Assembly (NCBI RefSeq): GCF_023217965.1
Contig: NZ_JALPSC010000001.1
Coordinates: 2,046,001-2,110,000 of the forward strand
DNA from: Prevotella sp. E13-27
GTDB lineage: Bacteria; Bacteroidota; Bacteroidia; Bacteroidales; Bacteroidaceae
Length of the DNA: 64,000 bases
Reading direction: 5' to 3'
Each line of letters opens with the position of its first letter. The stretch's first letter is position 1. A program made the translations under genes and the position numbers. Below, in pieces: positions 15,689-24,667 of this stretch. The notes beneath the pieces were generated by a model. That model had not been told where the DNA came from. It saw only the letters and a list, made by a program, of their open reading frames with translations, and ran no database searches.

Positions 15689-16747
15689 ATGAACAAAGAG
15701 TTGGTTAAAAGAAGAACAATTACACCCTCCACTACATTGCTGGATGCAATGAAAAAGATGGATGAGGTGAAGGTGAAGAATCTTTTTGTTTTTCTGGAGG
15801 AAAAATTCTGTGGGTTGGTGACCATTGGTGATATTCAACGCGCCATTATTAAGAGCATACCTCTTACCGAGCAAGTTGGAAAGATACTCAATACTACCAA
15901 AATCTATGCATCTGTAGATGATTCTATCAATGAAATCAAAGAAAAGATGCATCAGATTTGGGCAGATTGTATGCCTGTTCTTGATAAAAAAGGGAATCTG
16001 AAGGATATTGTATTCTGGAAAGACGTGTCGGGCAATGATGTGCAGTCTGAGCGCCAACCCATCCATCTTCCTGTTGTTATTATGGCAGGCGGTAAGGGTA
16101 CGCGCCTAAAACCCATCACCAATGTTATTCCGAAGCCCTTGGTCCCCATTGGCGATAAGACTATTTTGGAAACGATTCTTAACCAGTTCGAAGGCATTGG
16201 CTGCCATAAGTTCTATATGTCGGTCAACTACAAGGCTGACATGATGAAATACTATCTCAGTCAGCTTGACCACAAATATGACATCGAATTCTTCCAGGAG
16301 GACAAACCACTGGGTACCATAGGTAGTGTTTCTCTTCTGAAAGGTAAAATAACCACTCCGTTCTTTGTGAGCAACTGTGATAGCATCAACGAGCAGGACT
16401 ATCGTGATGTTTATGACTACCACGTAGAGAACCATAACGACCTTACCATTGTCACGATGGTAAAGACATTCAAGATTCCCTACGGTGTAATCGAGACAGG
16501 CGAGGACGGCCTGATGACCTCATTGAGTGAAAAACCTGAGTTGACTTACCAGGTAAATACTGGAGTTTATATACTCAATCCCAGCTGCATTGATGAGATA
16601 CCAGAAGGCGAATTCTTCCATATTACTCATTTGATGGAGAAGATTAAAGCCCGTGGTGGTAGAGTTGGTTGTTTCCCAGTCAGCGAACACGCGTGGAAGG
16701 ATATGGGTGAATGGCCGGAGTACCTTAAGATGATAAATGTACTTTAG
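15689..16747 (+). CDS. CBS-domain nucleotidyltransferase (sugar-1-phosphate NTP transferase)
   Basis: Residues 1-120 form a CBS pair (TPSTTLLDAMKKMDEVKVKN, VDDSINEIKEKM), likely a ligand-sensing unit. Residues 130-352 form an NTP_transferase domain with the signature MAGGKGTRLKPITNVIPKPL, SNCDSIN and the KPELTYQVNTGVYI block. The same fusion is seen in PtmE-type GlcN-1-P guanylyltransferases of legionaminic acid synthesis and in LicC-like roles. It presumably makes the activated sugar or alcohol used by neighbours; the substrate is not fixed. It starts 14 bp after the barrel gene. Confidence 0.85.
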   Translation: MNKELVKRRTITPSTTLLDAMKKMDEVKVKNLFVFLEEKFCGLVTIGDIQRAIIKSIPLTEQVGKILNTTKIYASVDDSINEIKEKMHQIWADCMPVLDKKGNLKDIVFWKDVSGNDVQSERQPIHLPVVIMAGGKGTRLKPITNVIPKPLVPIGDKTILETILNQFEGIGCHKFYMSVNYKADMMKYYLSQLDHKYDIEFFQEDKPLGTIGSVSLLKGKITTPFFVSNCDSINEQDYRDVYDYHVENHNDLTIVTMVKTFKIPYGVIETGEDGLMTSLSEKPELTYQVNTGVYILNPSCIDEIPEGEFFHITHLMEKIKARGGRVGCFPVSEHAWKDMGEWPEYLKMINVL

Positions 16748-16786
16748 CTTTTGGCCGTTGGCTATTGGCTGTAAATAAAAAATAAT

Positions 16787-17551
16787 ATGACAAACCGAGA
16801 AAAATACCATTTCGATGACTTTACGCTTGACAATTATAAGCGTCTTATTGAACTGGCGAAGGAGAAAGGCTATCAGTTCATTTTGCACAAGGATGAGTTT
16901 GTGCCAGAGCGGAAGGATATTATCTGGCGACACGATGTGGAGTTTGAACCGGATATCGCCTTAAAAATGGCTCAAATTGAGAATGATCTTGGCGTTCAAG
17001 CCACATATTTCTTCCAGTTGCATAGCGAATGTTATAACCTGTTTGATGACCACTATAGAGGAATTTTCCATCAAATCAAGGATTTGGGACATCATGTGGG
17101 TTTGCACTTCGATTGCTATTATTGGAGAATTAACGACGAGAAACAGCTCGATGAGTTCATCACGATTGATCGACAGTATTTCGAGAAGAACCTTGGTGTT
17201 GAAATAGACACCTTCTCTTTCCACAACACCACTCCTTTTACACAAAGTTGTCTGGAGTATCGCTATGGTAACCTCATCAATGTGTATTCTTCTTATTTCA
17301 AGGAACATTACAACTATTGTGGTGACAGCCTTGGCTACTGGCGTTTCGACCGTTTGGAAGAAGTGTTGAATGACGATACGGTACAACATCTTCAAGTTTT
17401 AACCCATGATGCAAATTGGGCTGACGAAGTGTTGTCTCCAAGAAAACGCTACATACGTGCCATGTATAATCGTGCTGACCGTTTGATAGAAGAGCAGATA
17501 GAGTCTGTGCATGTTCTTGGTATGTTCTGTCCTGATGATGATATAGATTGA
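16787..17551 (+). CDS. Polysaccharide-deacetylase-like protein
   Basis: 254 residues. Contains a NodB-type first motif in IIWRHDVEFEPDIALKMAQ (Asp of the H-D-V/D motif), the HHVGLHFDCYYW metal-site region, and a later FHNTTPFT segment resembling the catalytic base loop. No signal peptide, so it acts in the cytoplasm, probably on a lipid- or nucleotide-linked sugar or as a non-canonical hydrolase. Commonly found next to CBS-NTP transferases in capsule loci. Confidence 0.75.
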   Translation: MTNREKYHFDDFTLDNYKRLIELAKEKGYQFILHKDEFVPERKDIIWRHDVEFEPDIALKMAQIENDLGVQATYFFQLHSECYNLFDDHYRGIFHQIKDLGHHVGLHFDCYYWRINDEKQLDEFITIDRQYFEKNLGVEIDTFSFHNTTPFTQSCLEYRYGNLINVYSSYFKEHYNYCGDSLGYWRFDRLEEVLNDDTVQHLQVLTHDANWADEVLSPRKRYIRAMYNRADRLIEEQIESVHVLGMFCPDDDID

Positions 17552-17568
17552 AACAAGACTCATAAAAT

Positions 17569-18504
17569 ATGAAAGGAATAGTACTTGCTGGAGGTTCCGG
17601 CACCAGACTTTACCCTATTACAAAGGGTGTTAGCAAACAATTGCTACCTATTTATGATAAACCGATGGTTTATTATCCAATCAGTGCTTTGATGCTAGCA
17701 GGTATCAGGGATATTCTTATTATCTCCACGCCATACGACCTTCCTGGCTTTAAGCGTTTGCTGGGGGATGGCTCAGATTATGGAGTACATTTTGAATATG
17801 CAGAACAGCCCAGTCCCGATGGCCTCGCTCAGGCTTTCATCATTGGCGAAAAGTTCATTAGTGATGACAGTGCCTGCCTTGTTTTGGGTGATAATATCTT
17901 CTACGGCAGTGGCTTTACCGCTTTGCTCCGTAACGCAGTGAAAGATGCTGAGGAGAACAAGAAAGCCACCGTCTTCGGTTACTGGGTCAGCGATCCAGAG
18001 CGTTATGGTGTGGCAGAATTTGATAAGAACGGCAATTGCCTCAGCATTGAAGAGAAGCCTAAAGAGCCGAAGAGCAATTATGCTGTGGTGGGGCTTTACT
18101 TCTACCCCAACAAGGTGGTGAACGTTGCCAAGACCATCAAGCCCTCTGCACGTGGTGAATTGGAAATAACTACTGTTAATCAGGAGTTCTTAAAGGATGG
18201 AGAACTGAAAGTTCAGGTCTTTGGCCGTGGCTTCGCATGGTTAGATACAGGTACTCATGATAGCCTTGCAGAGGCATCCACCTTCGTAGAGGTCATTGAG
18301 AAACGCCAGGGTCTGAAGGTGGCCTGCTTGGAGGGTATTGCTTACCGCAATGGATGGATTTCTGAAGAAAAGATGCGTGAGTTGGCAAAGCCTATGCTCA
18401 AGAATCAATACGGTCAGTATCTTCTCAAAGTCATCGACGAAATGAAAGAAGAGATTAACTCGCTTAGTTTCACTCACCCTAATATGTTGGGACCAAAAGA
18501 ATAA
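17569..18504 (+). CDS. rmlA: Glucose-1-phosphate thymidylyltransferase RmlA
   Basis: Makes dTDP-glucose from glucose-1-phosphate and dTTP. Nearly canonical: [20 protein letters not shown] at the N-terminus, [23 protein letters not shown] and [15 protein letters not shown]. 311 residues against 290-300 usual. No rmlB, rmlC or rmlD is in the window. The aminotransferase at 19675 suggests dTDP-4-amino-4,6-dideoxyglucose as one product, using RmlB encoded elsewhere. Confidence 0.93.
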   Translation: MKGIVLAGGSGTRLYPITKGVSKQLLPIYDKPMVYYPISALMLAGIRDILIISTPYDLPGFKRLLGDGSDYGVHFEYAEQPSPDGLAQAFIIGEKFISDDSACLVLGDNIFYGSGFTALLRNAVKDAEENKKATVFGYWVSDPERYGVAEFDKNGNCLSIEEKPKEPKSNYAVVGLYFYPNKVVNVAKTIKPSARGELEITTVNQEFLKDGELKVQVFGRGFAWLDTGTHDSLAEASTFVEVIEKRQGLKVACLEGIAYRNGWISEEKMRELAKPMLKNQYGQYLLKVIDEMKEEINSLSFTHPNMLGPKE

Positions 18505-18542
18505 CAAGAGAAACCCTCATTAAACAGCAACAAATTGTAGTA

Positions 18543-19668
18543 ATGAAAAGCACCCCCCCCCACCTGTCAATTAGAAAAACAAGTATTTAAGAAACAACGT
18601 AGCAGTAATCTAGAGTTGTATCGAATTGTCTGTATGCTGATGATTGTTGCCCACCATTTTATCCTATCTGGTTTTGTTGCGGACAACGGTCCCTTAGTTA
18701 ACAAACCTCTATCAGCAAATAGTGTTTTTCTTTGGATATTCGGGGCATGGGGTAAGACAGGTATCAATTGCTTTATGATGATTACTGGGTACTTTATGTG
18801 TACCAGTAAAATCACATTACGGAAGCTCTTAAAACTCTTGGCTCAGGTTTACTTTTACAGATTAATCTTTTTTGCGCTTTTTTTGAGCATAGGATATGAA
18901 ACGTTGAGTACAATGAGGTTGGTGAAGATACTGATGCCTTTCTGGGGGGTGGAGTATGGTTTTACACCGTGTTTTATAGTGTTTTTCCTCACAATACCTT
19001 TTTGGACAATTCTTGTTCAGAACATGACAAAACGGCAACATGAATTGCTTTTGATACTTATGCTTGGTTGTTATACACTATTAGGGTCTGTACCAACTTT
19101 CACGGTTTCTTTTAATTATGTAACCTGGTTTGGTATTATATTCTTAATTGCTTCATATATTCGTCTATACCCAACAAGAATATTTGAGCGTAAAGCACTT
19201 TGGGGATGGTTGACACTGACTCTGATTATCGTGTCTATGCTGAGTGTTGTAATACTACAAAAGTATTTAGGGGCCAATTATTTCTTCATGTCGGACACCA
19301 ATAAGGTTTTAGCTGTAGCAGTGGCTGTAAGCTCATTCCTGTGGTTCAAAAATATAGACATCAAGTATAGTAGAGTCATTAATGCCTTTGGCGCAGGAAC
19401 ATTTGGCGTGTTGTTAATCCACGCTAATTCTGATGCAATGAGAACTTGGCTATGGAAGGATACGATTAATGCGGTTGGTCATTATTCACTGGATTTTGGG
19501 CATTTAGTGCTATTCAGTGTTGGAGTAGTCTTGGCTGTTTTTATTATTTGCAATTTAATAGATCAATTACGTATTGCCACTGTAGAAAAATGGTTCTTTA
19601 ACTGGTATGATAATAAGGTTTCAATGAAAGCTGAAGCCCTTGTTAATAAGATAATAATGAAACAATAG
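18543..19668 (+). CDS. Acyltransferase family 3 membrane protein, phase-variable, out of frame here (C9)
   Basis: The ATG at 18543 reads Met-Lys-Ser-Thr and enters a C9 tract (18553-18561); in the present state the frame stops after 15 codons. The frame starting after the tract is open through CQLEKQVFKKQRSSNLELYR to 19668 and encodes a typical acyltransferase-3 (ELYRIVCMLMIVAHHFILSG with the conserved His, then about ten membrane segments). With C8 (or C11) the start joins this frame and gives 374 residues. No other good start (ATG with context) precedes the first conserved motif; the TTG at 18616 would lose it. Role when ON: O-acetylation or other acylation of the polysaccharide or its lipid precursor. 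Confidence 0.85.
18553..18561 (+). repeat. Poly-C tract (C9) at the start of an acyltransferase gene
   Basis: Nine C residues immediately after the fourth codon. C9 closes the frame; C8 opens it. Confidence 0.95.
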
Positions 19669-19674
19669 TATAGT

Positions 19675-20775
19675 ATGGATAAAATTACCGTCACCTCGCC
19701 GTTGCTGCCCAGCCTCGACGAGTTTAATGAAATGCTTAAAGAAATCTGGGCAAGTAAGTGGGTAACAAACAACGGTCAGTTCCATAGACAGTTGGAACAG
19801 GAGCTCGCTGAATATCTGAAAGTACCATATATAAGCCTGTTCACGAACGGCACTTTGCCGCTATTGACGGCTTTACAGGCTCTTCGCATAACAGGTGAGG
19901 TGATAACCACTCCTTACAGTTTTGTAGCAACCACTCATAGCATTTGGTGGAATGGTTGTCGCCCTGTATTCGTGGATATTGAGGAAGAAACCTGTGGTAT
20001 TGACCCCGATAAGATAGAAGCGGCCATAACGCCCAAGACCACGGCTATAATGCCCGTGCATTGCTATGGCAAGCCGGTAAACATGAAGGCAATTCAGGCA
20101 ATTGCAGATAAATATGGTTTGAAGGTGATCTACGATGCCGCACACGCCTTTGGTGTTGAGGTAGATGGTGAGAGCGTACTTAATGCAGGTGATATGAGTA
20201 CGCTTAGTTTCCATGCCACAAAGGTTTATAATACCCTTGAAGGTGGTGCTTTGGTAATGCACGACGAAGTGACAAAGAAGCGTATAGACTATCTAAAGAA
20301 CTTTGGTTTTGCTGGAGAAACAGAGGTAGTTGCTCCCGGTATCAACAGCAAGGTTGATGAGGTAAGAGCGGCATACGGATTACTTAATCTAAAGCAAGTA
20401 GATGAAGCCATAGAGAAACGTCATCAGGTAGCCATCAAGTACCGTAAAGCATTACGCAATGTGCCAGGAATCCGTTTCTTTGACGATATGTCTGGAGTGC
20501 GTCATAATTACAGTTATTTTCCCATCTTTATCAATGCAAAGGAATATGGTAAGACTCGCGACCAACTCTACTTTGAGATGAAAGAGAAAAATGTGCTTGG
20601 ACGCCGGTATTTCTATCCACTTATTAGTACATTCAGTACCTATCGTGGTCTTCCGAGTGCTGCACCTGCGAACCTACCAGTAGCGACACGTTTGGCAGAG
20701 GAGGTGATATGCCTGCCTATGCATCATGAACTAAGCGAAGAAGATATTACAAGAGTTTTGAATTTGATAATGTAA
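19675..20775 (+). CDS. DegT-family aminotransferase, VioA-like
   Basis: PLP-dependent sugar aminotransferase of 366 residues. Motifs: SKWVTNNGQFHRQLEQELAE, FTNGTLPLLTAL, IYDAAHAFGVE and the PLP lysine in LSFHATKVYNTLEGGAL. The overall character matches dTDP-4-keto-6-deoxyglucose aminotransferases (VioA/RfbH group). With rmlA 1.2 kb upstream, dTDP-4-amino-4,6-dideoxyglucose (viosamine type) is the likely product, a natural amine acceptor for ATP-grasp ligases or acyltransferases. Confidence 0.85.
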   Translation: MDKITVTSPLLPSLDEFNEMLKEIWASKWVTNNGQFHRQLEQELAEYLKVPYISLFTNGTLPLLTALQALRITGEVITTPYSFVATTHSIWWNGCRPVFVDIEEETCGIDPDKIEAAITPKTTAIMPVHCYGKPVNMKAIQAIADKYGLKVIYDAAHAFGVEVDGESVLNAGDMSTLSFHATKVYNTLEGGALVMHDEVTKKRIDYLKNFGFAGETEVVAPGINSKVDEVRAAYGLLNLKQVDEAIEKRHQVAIKYRKALRNVPGIRFFDDMSGVRHNYSYFPIFINAKEYGKTRDQLYFEMKEKNVLGRRYFYPLISTFSTYRGLPSAAPANLPVATRLAEEVICLPMHHELSEEDITRVLNLIM

Positions 20776-20790
20776 TAAAATATAATTAAC

Positions 20791-21957
20791 ATGACTAAAA
20801 CAATATTGTCAGTTGGGGCAGGCTATCCCCAGGAAGAATTTGCAGATGCAATTAAGGCCAGAGGCTATAACCTTATTTCGATTGGAAAAGGGAAAAACTC
20901 TGAGCATGTTATTTCTGTAAGCGATGTGTTTGCAGAAGTTGATACACACTCTTTCGAAGAGGTAGATAAATGGATAAGTGAAAACAATATTCATTTTGAT
21001 GCGGCAGGTTCCTTTGCTGGAGGTGGCGCAATTATCACTCTTCAGAGGATAAATAAGAAGTATGGAATGCCAACACAAGTGCCTGATGACTTGATGGTAG
21101 GTATGGATAAGTTTTCTCAGGCGGACTTGTATGAGAAATACAACTTAACATCAATAAAATCATGGACTGTGTCAGAACTGAAGGAAGTGCCAGAAGATAT
21201 TGACGAGTTTGTAGTTAAGCCTGCAGTGGGCCGAGGAAGCGTTGGTGTTGAGTTCGTAAGTAGAGATGAACTTATTACAAAACTATCTCAACACAGTATT
21301 CCTGATGATTACATCATTCAAGTATTCAGGAGGGGTGTTGAGTTCAGAATGTTGCTGATTGTTCAGCGTGGACAAATAAAGCTTTTGGCGCCCGTCAAAA
21401 GACGTTCTTTCAGAGATACTTCATTCCTCGGACGTTTGAGTTGTTCAACGGAAGAACTTCCTCGAATTGAAAAATACTGCGAGAAGATGATTAGTGATAT
21501 GAATATCGAAAACGGTATTATTAAGTTTGATATTCTTGTCAGCAATCTTCATATAGACATGATTGAAATGGATATTTCCGTTGGAGGCGGAATCTATTTC
21601 AAACGATACATAGAGAAGCTCTTTGAATGGGATATTATCAATAAGTATATTGATTTGATTTTGGATGAACCATTGGATGAGGCTCATATAGCAAATCCGA
21701 ACCTCGTGATGGATTATGTGTATAATGAGACGGGTAAGCCATTCGTGATGGATGCAAATAAGCTAGAGGCTACTCTTAAATCTTACATTAAAGGTGACAT
21801 TAAAGTTGTTTATAATAAGTTTGAACCATGGAAGACAGGGAAAATGGGCTCAAATGCCGACTTTATTTGTACCATTATTCATGATGATGCAAATGTTACA
21901 AATGAGGCTCTTAATGATTTGTTGAACCAACAGTTGTTTGAGAAATGGGCAAAATAG
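20791..21957 (+). CDS. ATP-grasp ligase 3
   Basis: 388 residues. N-terminal nucleotide-fold part (TILSVGAGYPQEEFADAIKA) with FAGGGAIITLQRINKKYGMP, then the ATP-grasp core: DEFVVKPAVGRGSVGVEFVS (lysine and glycine loop), YIIQVFRRGVEFRMLLIV, and a metal site in VDMIEMDISVGGGIYF-like spacing (here HIDMIEMDISVGGGIYF). Probably forms an amide or ester on a sugar. It overlaps the CYTH-like gene by 13 bp, implying a functional pair. Confidence 0.85.
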   Translation: MTKTILSVGAGYPQEEFADAIKARGYNLISIGKGKNSEHVISVSDVFAEVDTHSFEEVDKWISENNIHFDAAGSFAGGGAIITLQRINKKYGMPTQVPDDLMVGMDKFSQADLYEKYNLTSIKSWTVSELKEVPEDIDEFVVKPAVGRGSVGVEFVSRDELITKLSQHSIPDDYIIQVFRRGVEFRMLLIVQRGQIKLLAPVKRRSFRDTSFLGRLSCSTEELPRIEKYCEKMISDMNIENGIIKFDILVSNLHIDMIEMDISVGGGIYFKRYIEKLFEWDIINKYIDLILDEPLDEAHIANPNLVMDYVYNETGKPFVMDANKLEATLKSYIKGDIKVVYNKFEPWKTGKMGSNADFICTIIHDDANVTNEALNDLLNQQLFEKWAK

Positions 21958-22478
21958 TTAGTGTCTCGGAAACGGAAAGGAAGTACTTGGTAAAATCGTT
22001 TACCAAGGATTCTTTGTGGGATAGAGAGTTTATTATCTACCAATGGTATGATAAAAAAGAGAAAGAGAAGAAAACGAAGTTGATTATAGACATCCCAAAT
22101 CTTACGACCAAGTGGGTAAGAGTTACTAAAAAAAGATTGTCAAATGCTGAATCACAAAAAACGGTTGAATACTTGAATTCAAAGGATATAGATTTGAAAA
22201 AATTGTTGGGTGAACCGTTTGTTTGTAAGAGGCGTTTCCTAAAAGGGAAGATTAGCATTGACTATTTTATTCGTTCAAATGGTGCTTGTGATTACCTTCT
22301 AGAAGACGAGGGGGATGAAGCAATGCTTAAGGCATTTGTCTCTTCCTGTAACGCATCTCTTACAGATGTTACTGATGATATCTCATATAGGAACACAAAT
22401 ATGACGACGCCATTTTCGGAAGAGGACAAAAAACAGTTGGAGTTTCTGCTTAATACGCTTTACTGCCAACAGAAATAG
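21945..22478 (+). CDS. CYTH-like (triphosphate tunnel) domain protein
   Basis: 177 residues. The N-terminal E9-x-E11-x-K13 (SVSETERKYLV) is the CYTH signature; later Lys/Arg-rich strands (WVRVTKKRLSNAES, KRRFLKGKISIDYF) and acidic residues (YLLEDEGDEAML) fit the tunnel fold. CYTH proteins bind triphosphate groups. Coupled to an ATP-grasp gene it might act on a nucleotide or polyphosphate cofactor or be a regulatory subunit. The fold call is moderate; no function is established here. Confidence 0.65.
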   Translation: MGKIVSVSETERKYLVKSFTKDSLWDREFIIYQWYDKKEKEKKTKLIIDIPNLTTKWVRVTKKRLSNAESQKTVEYLNSKDIDLKKLLGEPFVCKRRFLKGKISIDYFIRSNGACDYLLEDEGDEAMLKAFVSSCNASLTDVTDDISYRNTNMTTPFSEEDKKQLEFLLNTLYCQQK

Positions 22479-22544
22479 AGGAAAAACTAATCGTAATAAT
22501 ATTAATCAATAGAATTGTATAAAAAAATAATTAGGTATCACTAA

Positions 22545-23660
22545 ATGAGGAATACTCCTATCATTTTTTCCGGCTGGAATGTCCGGGCTGTTCTTGCCTT
22601 TAGCCGTTTTTGTTCAAAGAGAAATATCCACCTTGGCATAGTGGCAAAAGGAGATGATGACCCGATATTATTGACTGACTACAAAAGTAATGTTATTCTT
22701 AAGAGAAGCAGATCTGCTATTGATTTAGAATTATTTACTGAACTATATAATATATGTCAGTCAAAGGGATATGACAACCCCGTAATAATCCCGTCAACAG
22801 AATATCTAAACAGACTTCTGTTAGAGAAAAGGGATGATATTGAGCATATTGGATTCCAAATACCTCTATGTGAGGAGTCTTTATACAGCAAACTTTCGGA
22901 TAAAAAGTTGTTTGAAGACACTTGCCGGCAGTATGGCATTTCAGTACCTGAAGTTTATGATAGCATTACTCCGGATAGAATACCGTTTGTAATAAAGCCA
23001 AAATCATATTTTTCTCAGGGAAGGTTTATAACAGAAAAGCCTAAGCCCATACTTAGTATAGAAGATTACGAACGTGTTAAAGGTTTAGATTTTTCGAACA
23101 GCTATGTTCAAGAGTTCATAGGAGGTGATTCTTACTATTTGTTATGCTACTTCTCTAAAGATGGAAGTTATAGCGTTTATTCACAAGAAAACCTTATCCA
23201 GCAACACGATGGACTTTCTATAGTTGGTGCGAGGTCTTCTAATATACACTTGGATAAACGTGTAAATAAGTATATTGAAATGCTTAAAGACCTCCATTAC
23301 CATGGTCTTATTATGATTGAAATACGCGATTACAAGGGAGAATTCTACATGATAGAGGCAAATCCAAGATTATGGGGGCCTTCTCAGTTGATTCTGGATT
23401 CCAATATGGATTTGTTTGACAGATTTGCGTGTGATAATGGCTTTCAAGATGACCATATGACTGATCCATATAAAGTTAATACAGAATATTTCTGGTTTGG
23501 CGGGATTGTTGAAACCCAGTGGAAACAACGCGACTTGGCCTTCCATAATGGATATACATACGAGCTCATGGGAAAAGACCTAGGTACGTGGCTTAAGAAT
23601 GATATCTATAAAAGGAAAGATAGCTATTTGGCATTCATTGGAGAGATAACTAACGATTGA
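22545..23660 (+). CDS. ATP-grasp ligase 4
   Basis: 371 residues. PreATP-grasp part (IIFSGWNVRAVLAFSRFCSK, VIIPSTEYLNRLLLEKRDD), then grasp core IPFVIKPKSYFSQGRFITE, YVQEFIGGDSYYLLCYFSKD and metal site MIEANPRLWGPSQL. Such proteins are found in polysaccharide loci as predicted sugar or amino acid ligases. It lies directly before a glycosyltransferase (16 bp). The target is unknown. Confidence 0.83.
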   Translation: MRNTPIIFSGWNVRAVLAFSRFCSKRNIHLGIVAKGDDDPILLTDYKSNVILKRSRSAIDLELFTELYNICQSKGYDNPVIIPSTEYLNRLLLEKRDDIEHIGFQIPLCEESLYSKLSDKKLFEDTCRQYGISVPEVYDSITPDRIPFVIKPKSYFSQGRFITEKPKPILSIEDYERVKGLDFSNSYVQEFIGGDSYYLLCYFSKDGSYSVYSQENLIQQHDGLSIVGARSSNIHLDKRVNKYIEMLKDLHYHGLIMIEIRDYKGEFYMIEANPRLWGPSQLILDSNMDLFDRFACDNGFQDDHMTDPYKVNTEYFWFGGIVETQWKQRDLAFHNGYTYELMGKDLGTWLKNDIYKRKDSYLAFIGEITND

Positions 23661-23676
23661 TAAATACATACTAAAT

Positions 23677-24660
23677 ATGAGTGAAGTACAGAAGTATGCA
23701 CCGGTATATATTCCAACACTCAACAGATTTGAGCACTTCAAACGCTGCTTGGAGTCGTTAGAACGTTGCACAGATGCGGATAAGACAGACGTATATGTCG
23801 GACTTGACTATCCTCCTTCAGAAAAGTATGTTGAAGGATGGAAAAAGATAGATAAGTATCTTTCTGAGAAGGAGAAGAAACATGGCTTCAAGAACCTATA
23901 TGTCCGCAGAAGAGACCATAATTGTGGCGTAGGAACTGTCAACAGTAACAGCATGCTACTTCTTCAGGAGATACGGCAATCCTATGATCGTTATATTATA
24001 ACAGAGGATGATAATGAGTTCTCCCCGAATTTCTTGTCATATTGCAATTGGGGCTTGGAGTATTCAAAAAATGATGATAGAATACTTGCTGTATGTGGTT
24101 TCAATATAGTTGAAACACCCAATATAAAGAATAATGTATATACATATAACAAGGCTTATTGTGCATGGGGGGCAGCTTTTTGGGTTGAGCGAAGGGATAG
24201 AATGCAAGAATTATATGATTTTGACAAGATAAAAAAGATAGTTGATTCTTATCCTCTTTCTACTGTTTTTAGTGAAAGCATAGTACTAGCCTCTTCATTA
24301 CTTTATATGTTGAAAAAGAGGCACATTCTAGGAGATACTATTTTGCAAGCCATCCCAGAAGACAAAAGGTGGTGCGTTTTCCCAAAAGTTTCAATGGTTC
24401 GTAACTGGGGGCATGACGGCAGTGGCCAGCACGGTAAAAACTTGGATTCTTATCAGCGTCTTATAAATCTTCCTATTGACGAATCGTTGGTGTTTGAACC
24501 TCATATTGAAAACGATCTTTATACACAAGAGATAGAGTTAGCATATAAAGAAAAAAATGCTATTCCTCTAAAAGAAAGGGTTCGTTCGGTTTTAAGATTC
24601 CTTATATATAAGTTAACAGGTAAAATTGTAGTTTTAGAAAGACCCAAATACTTGAAATAA
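23677..24660 (+). CDS. Glycosyltransferase (GT-A fold, GT2/GNT-I-like)
   Basis: 327 residues. N-terminal VYIPTLNRFEHFKRCLESLE, nucleotide-binding acidic motif ITEDDNEFSPNFL (the D-D-x type), and CAWGAAFWVERRDRMQELY, typical of GT-A acceptor regions. No membrane segment except a weak C-terminal basic-hydrophobic helix (VRSVLRFLIYKLTGK), which may bind the membrane. Expected to add one sugar of the repeat unit. Confidence 0.8.
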   Translation: MSEVQKYAPVYIPTLNRFEHFKRCLESLERCTDADKTDVYVGLDYPPSEKYVEGWKKIDKYLSEKEKKHGFKNLYVRRRDHNCGVGTVNSNSMLLLQEIRQSYDRYIITEDDNEFSPNFLSYCNWGLEYSKNDDRILAVCGFNIVETPNIKNNVYTYNKAYCAWGAAFWVERRDRMQELYDFDKIKKIVDSYPLSTVFSESIVLASSLLYMLKKRHILGDTILQAIPEDKRWCVFPKVSMVRNWGHDGSGQHGKNLDSYQRLINLPIDESLVFEPHIENDLYTQEIELAYKEKNAIPLKERVRSVLRFLIYKLTGKIVVLERPKYLK

Positions 24661-24667
24661 CGAAAGT

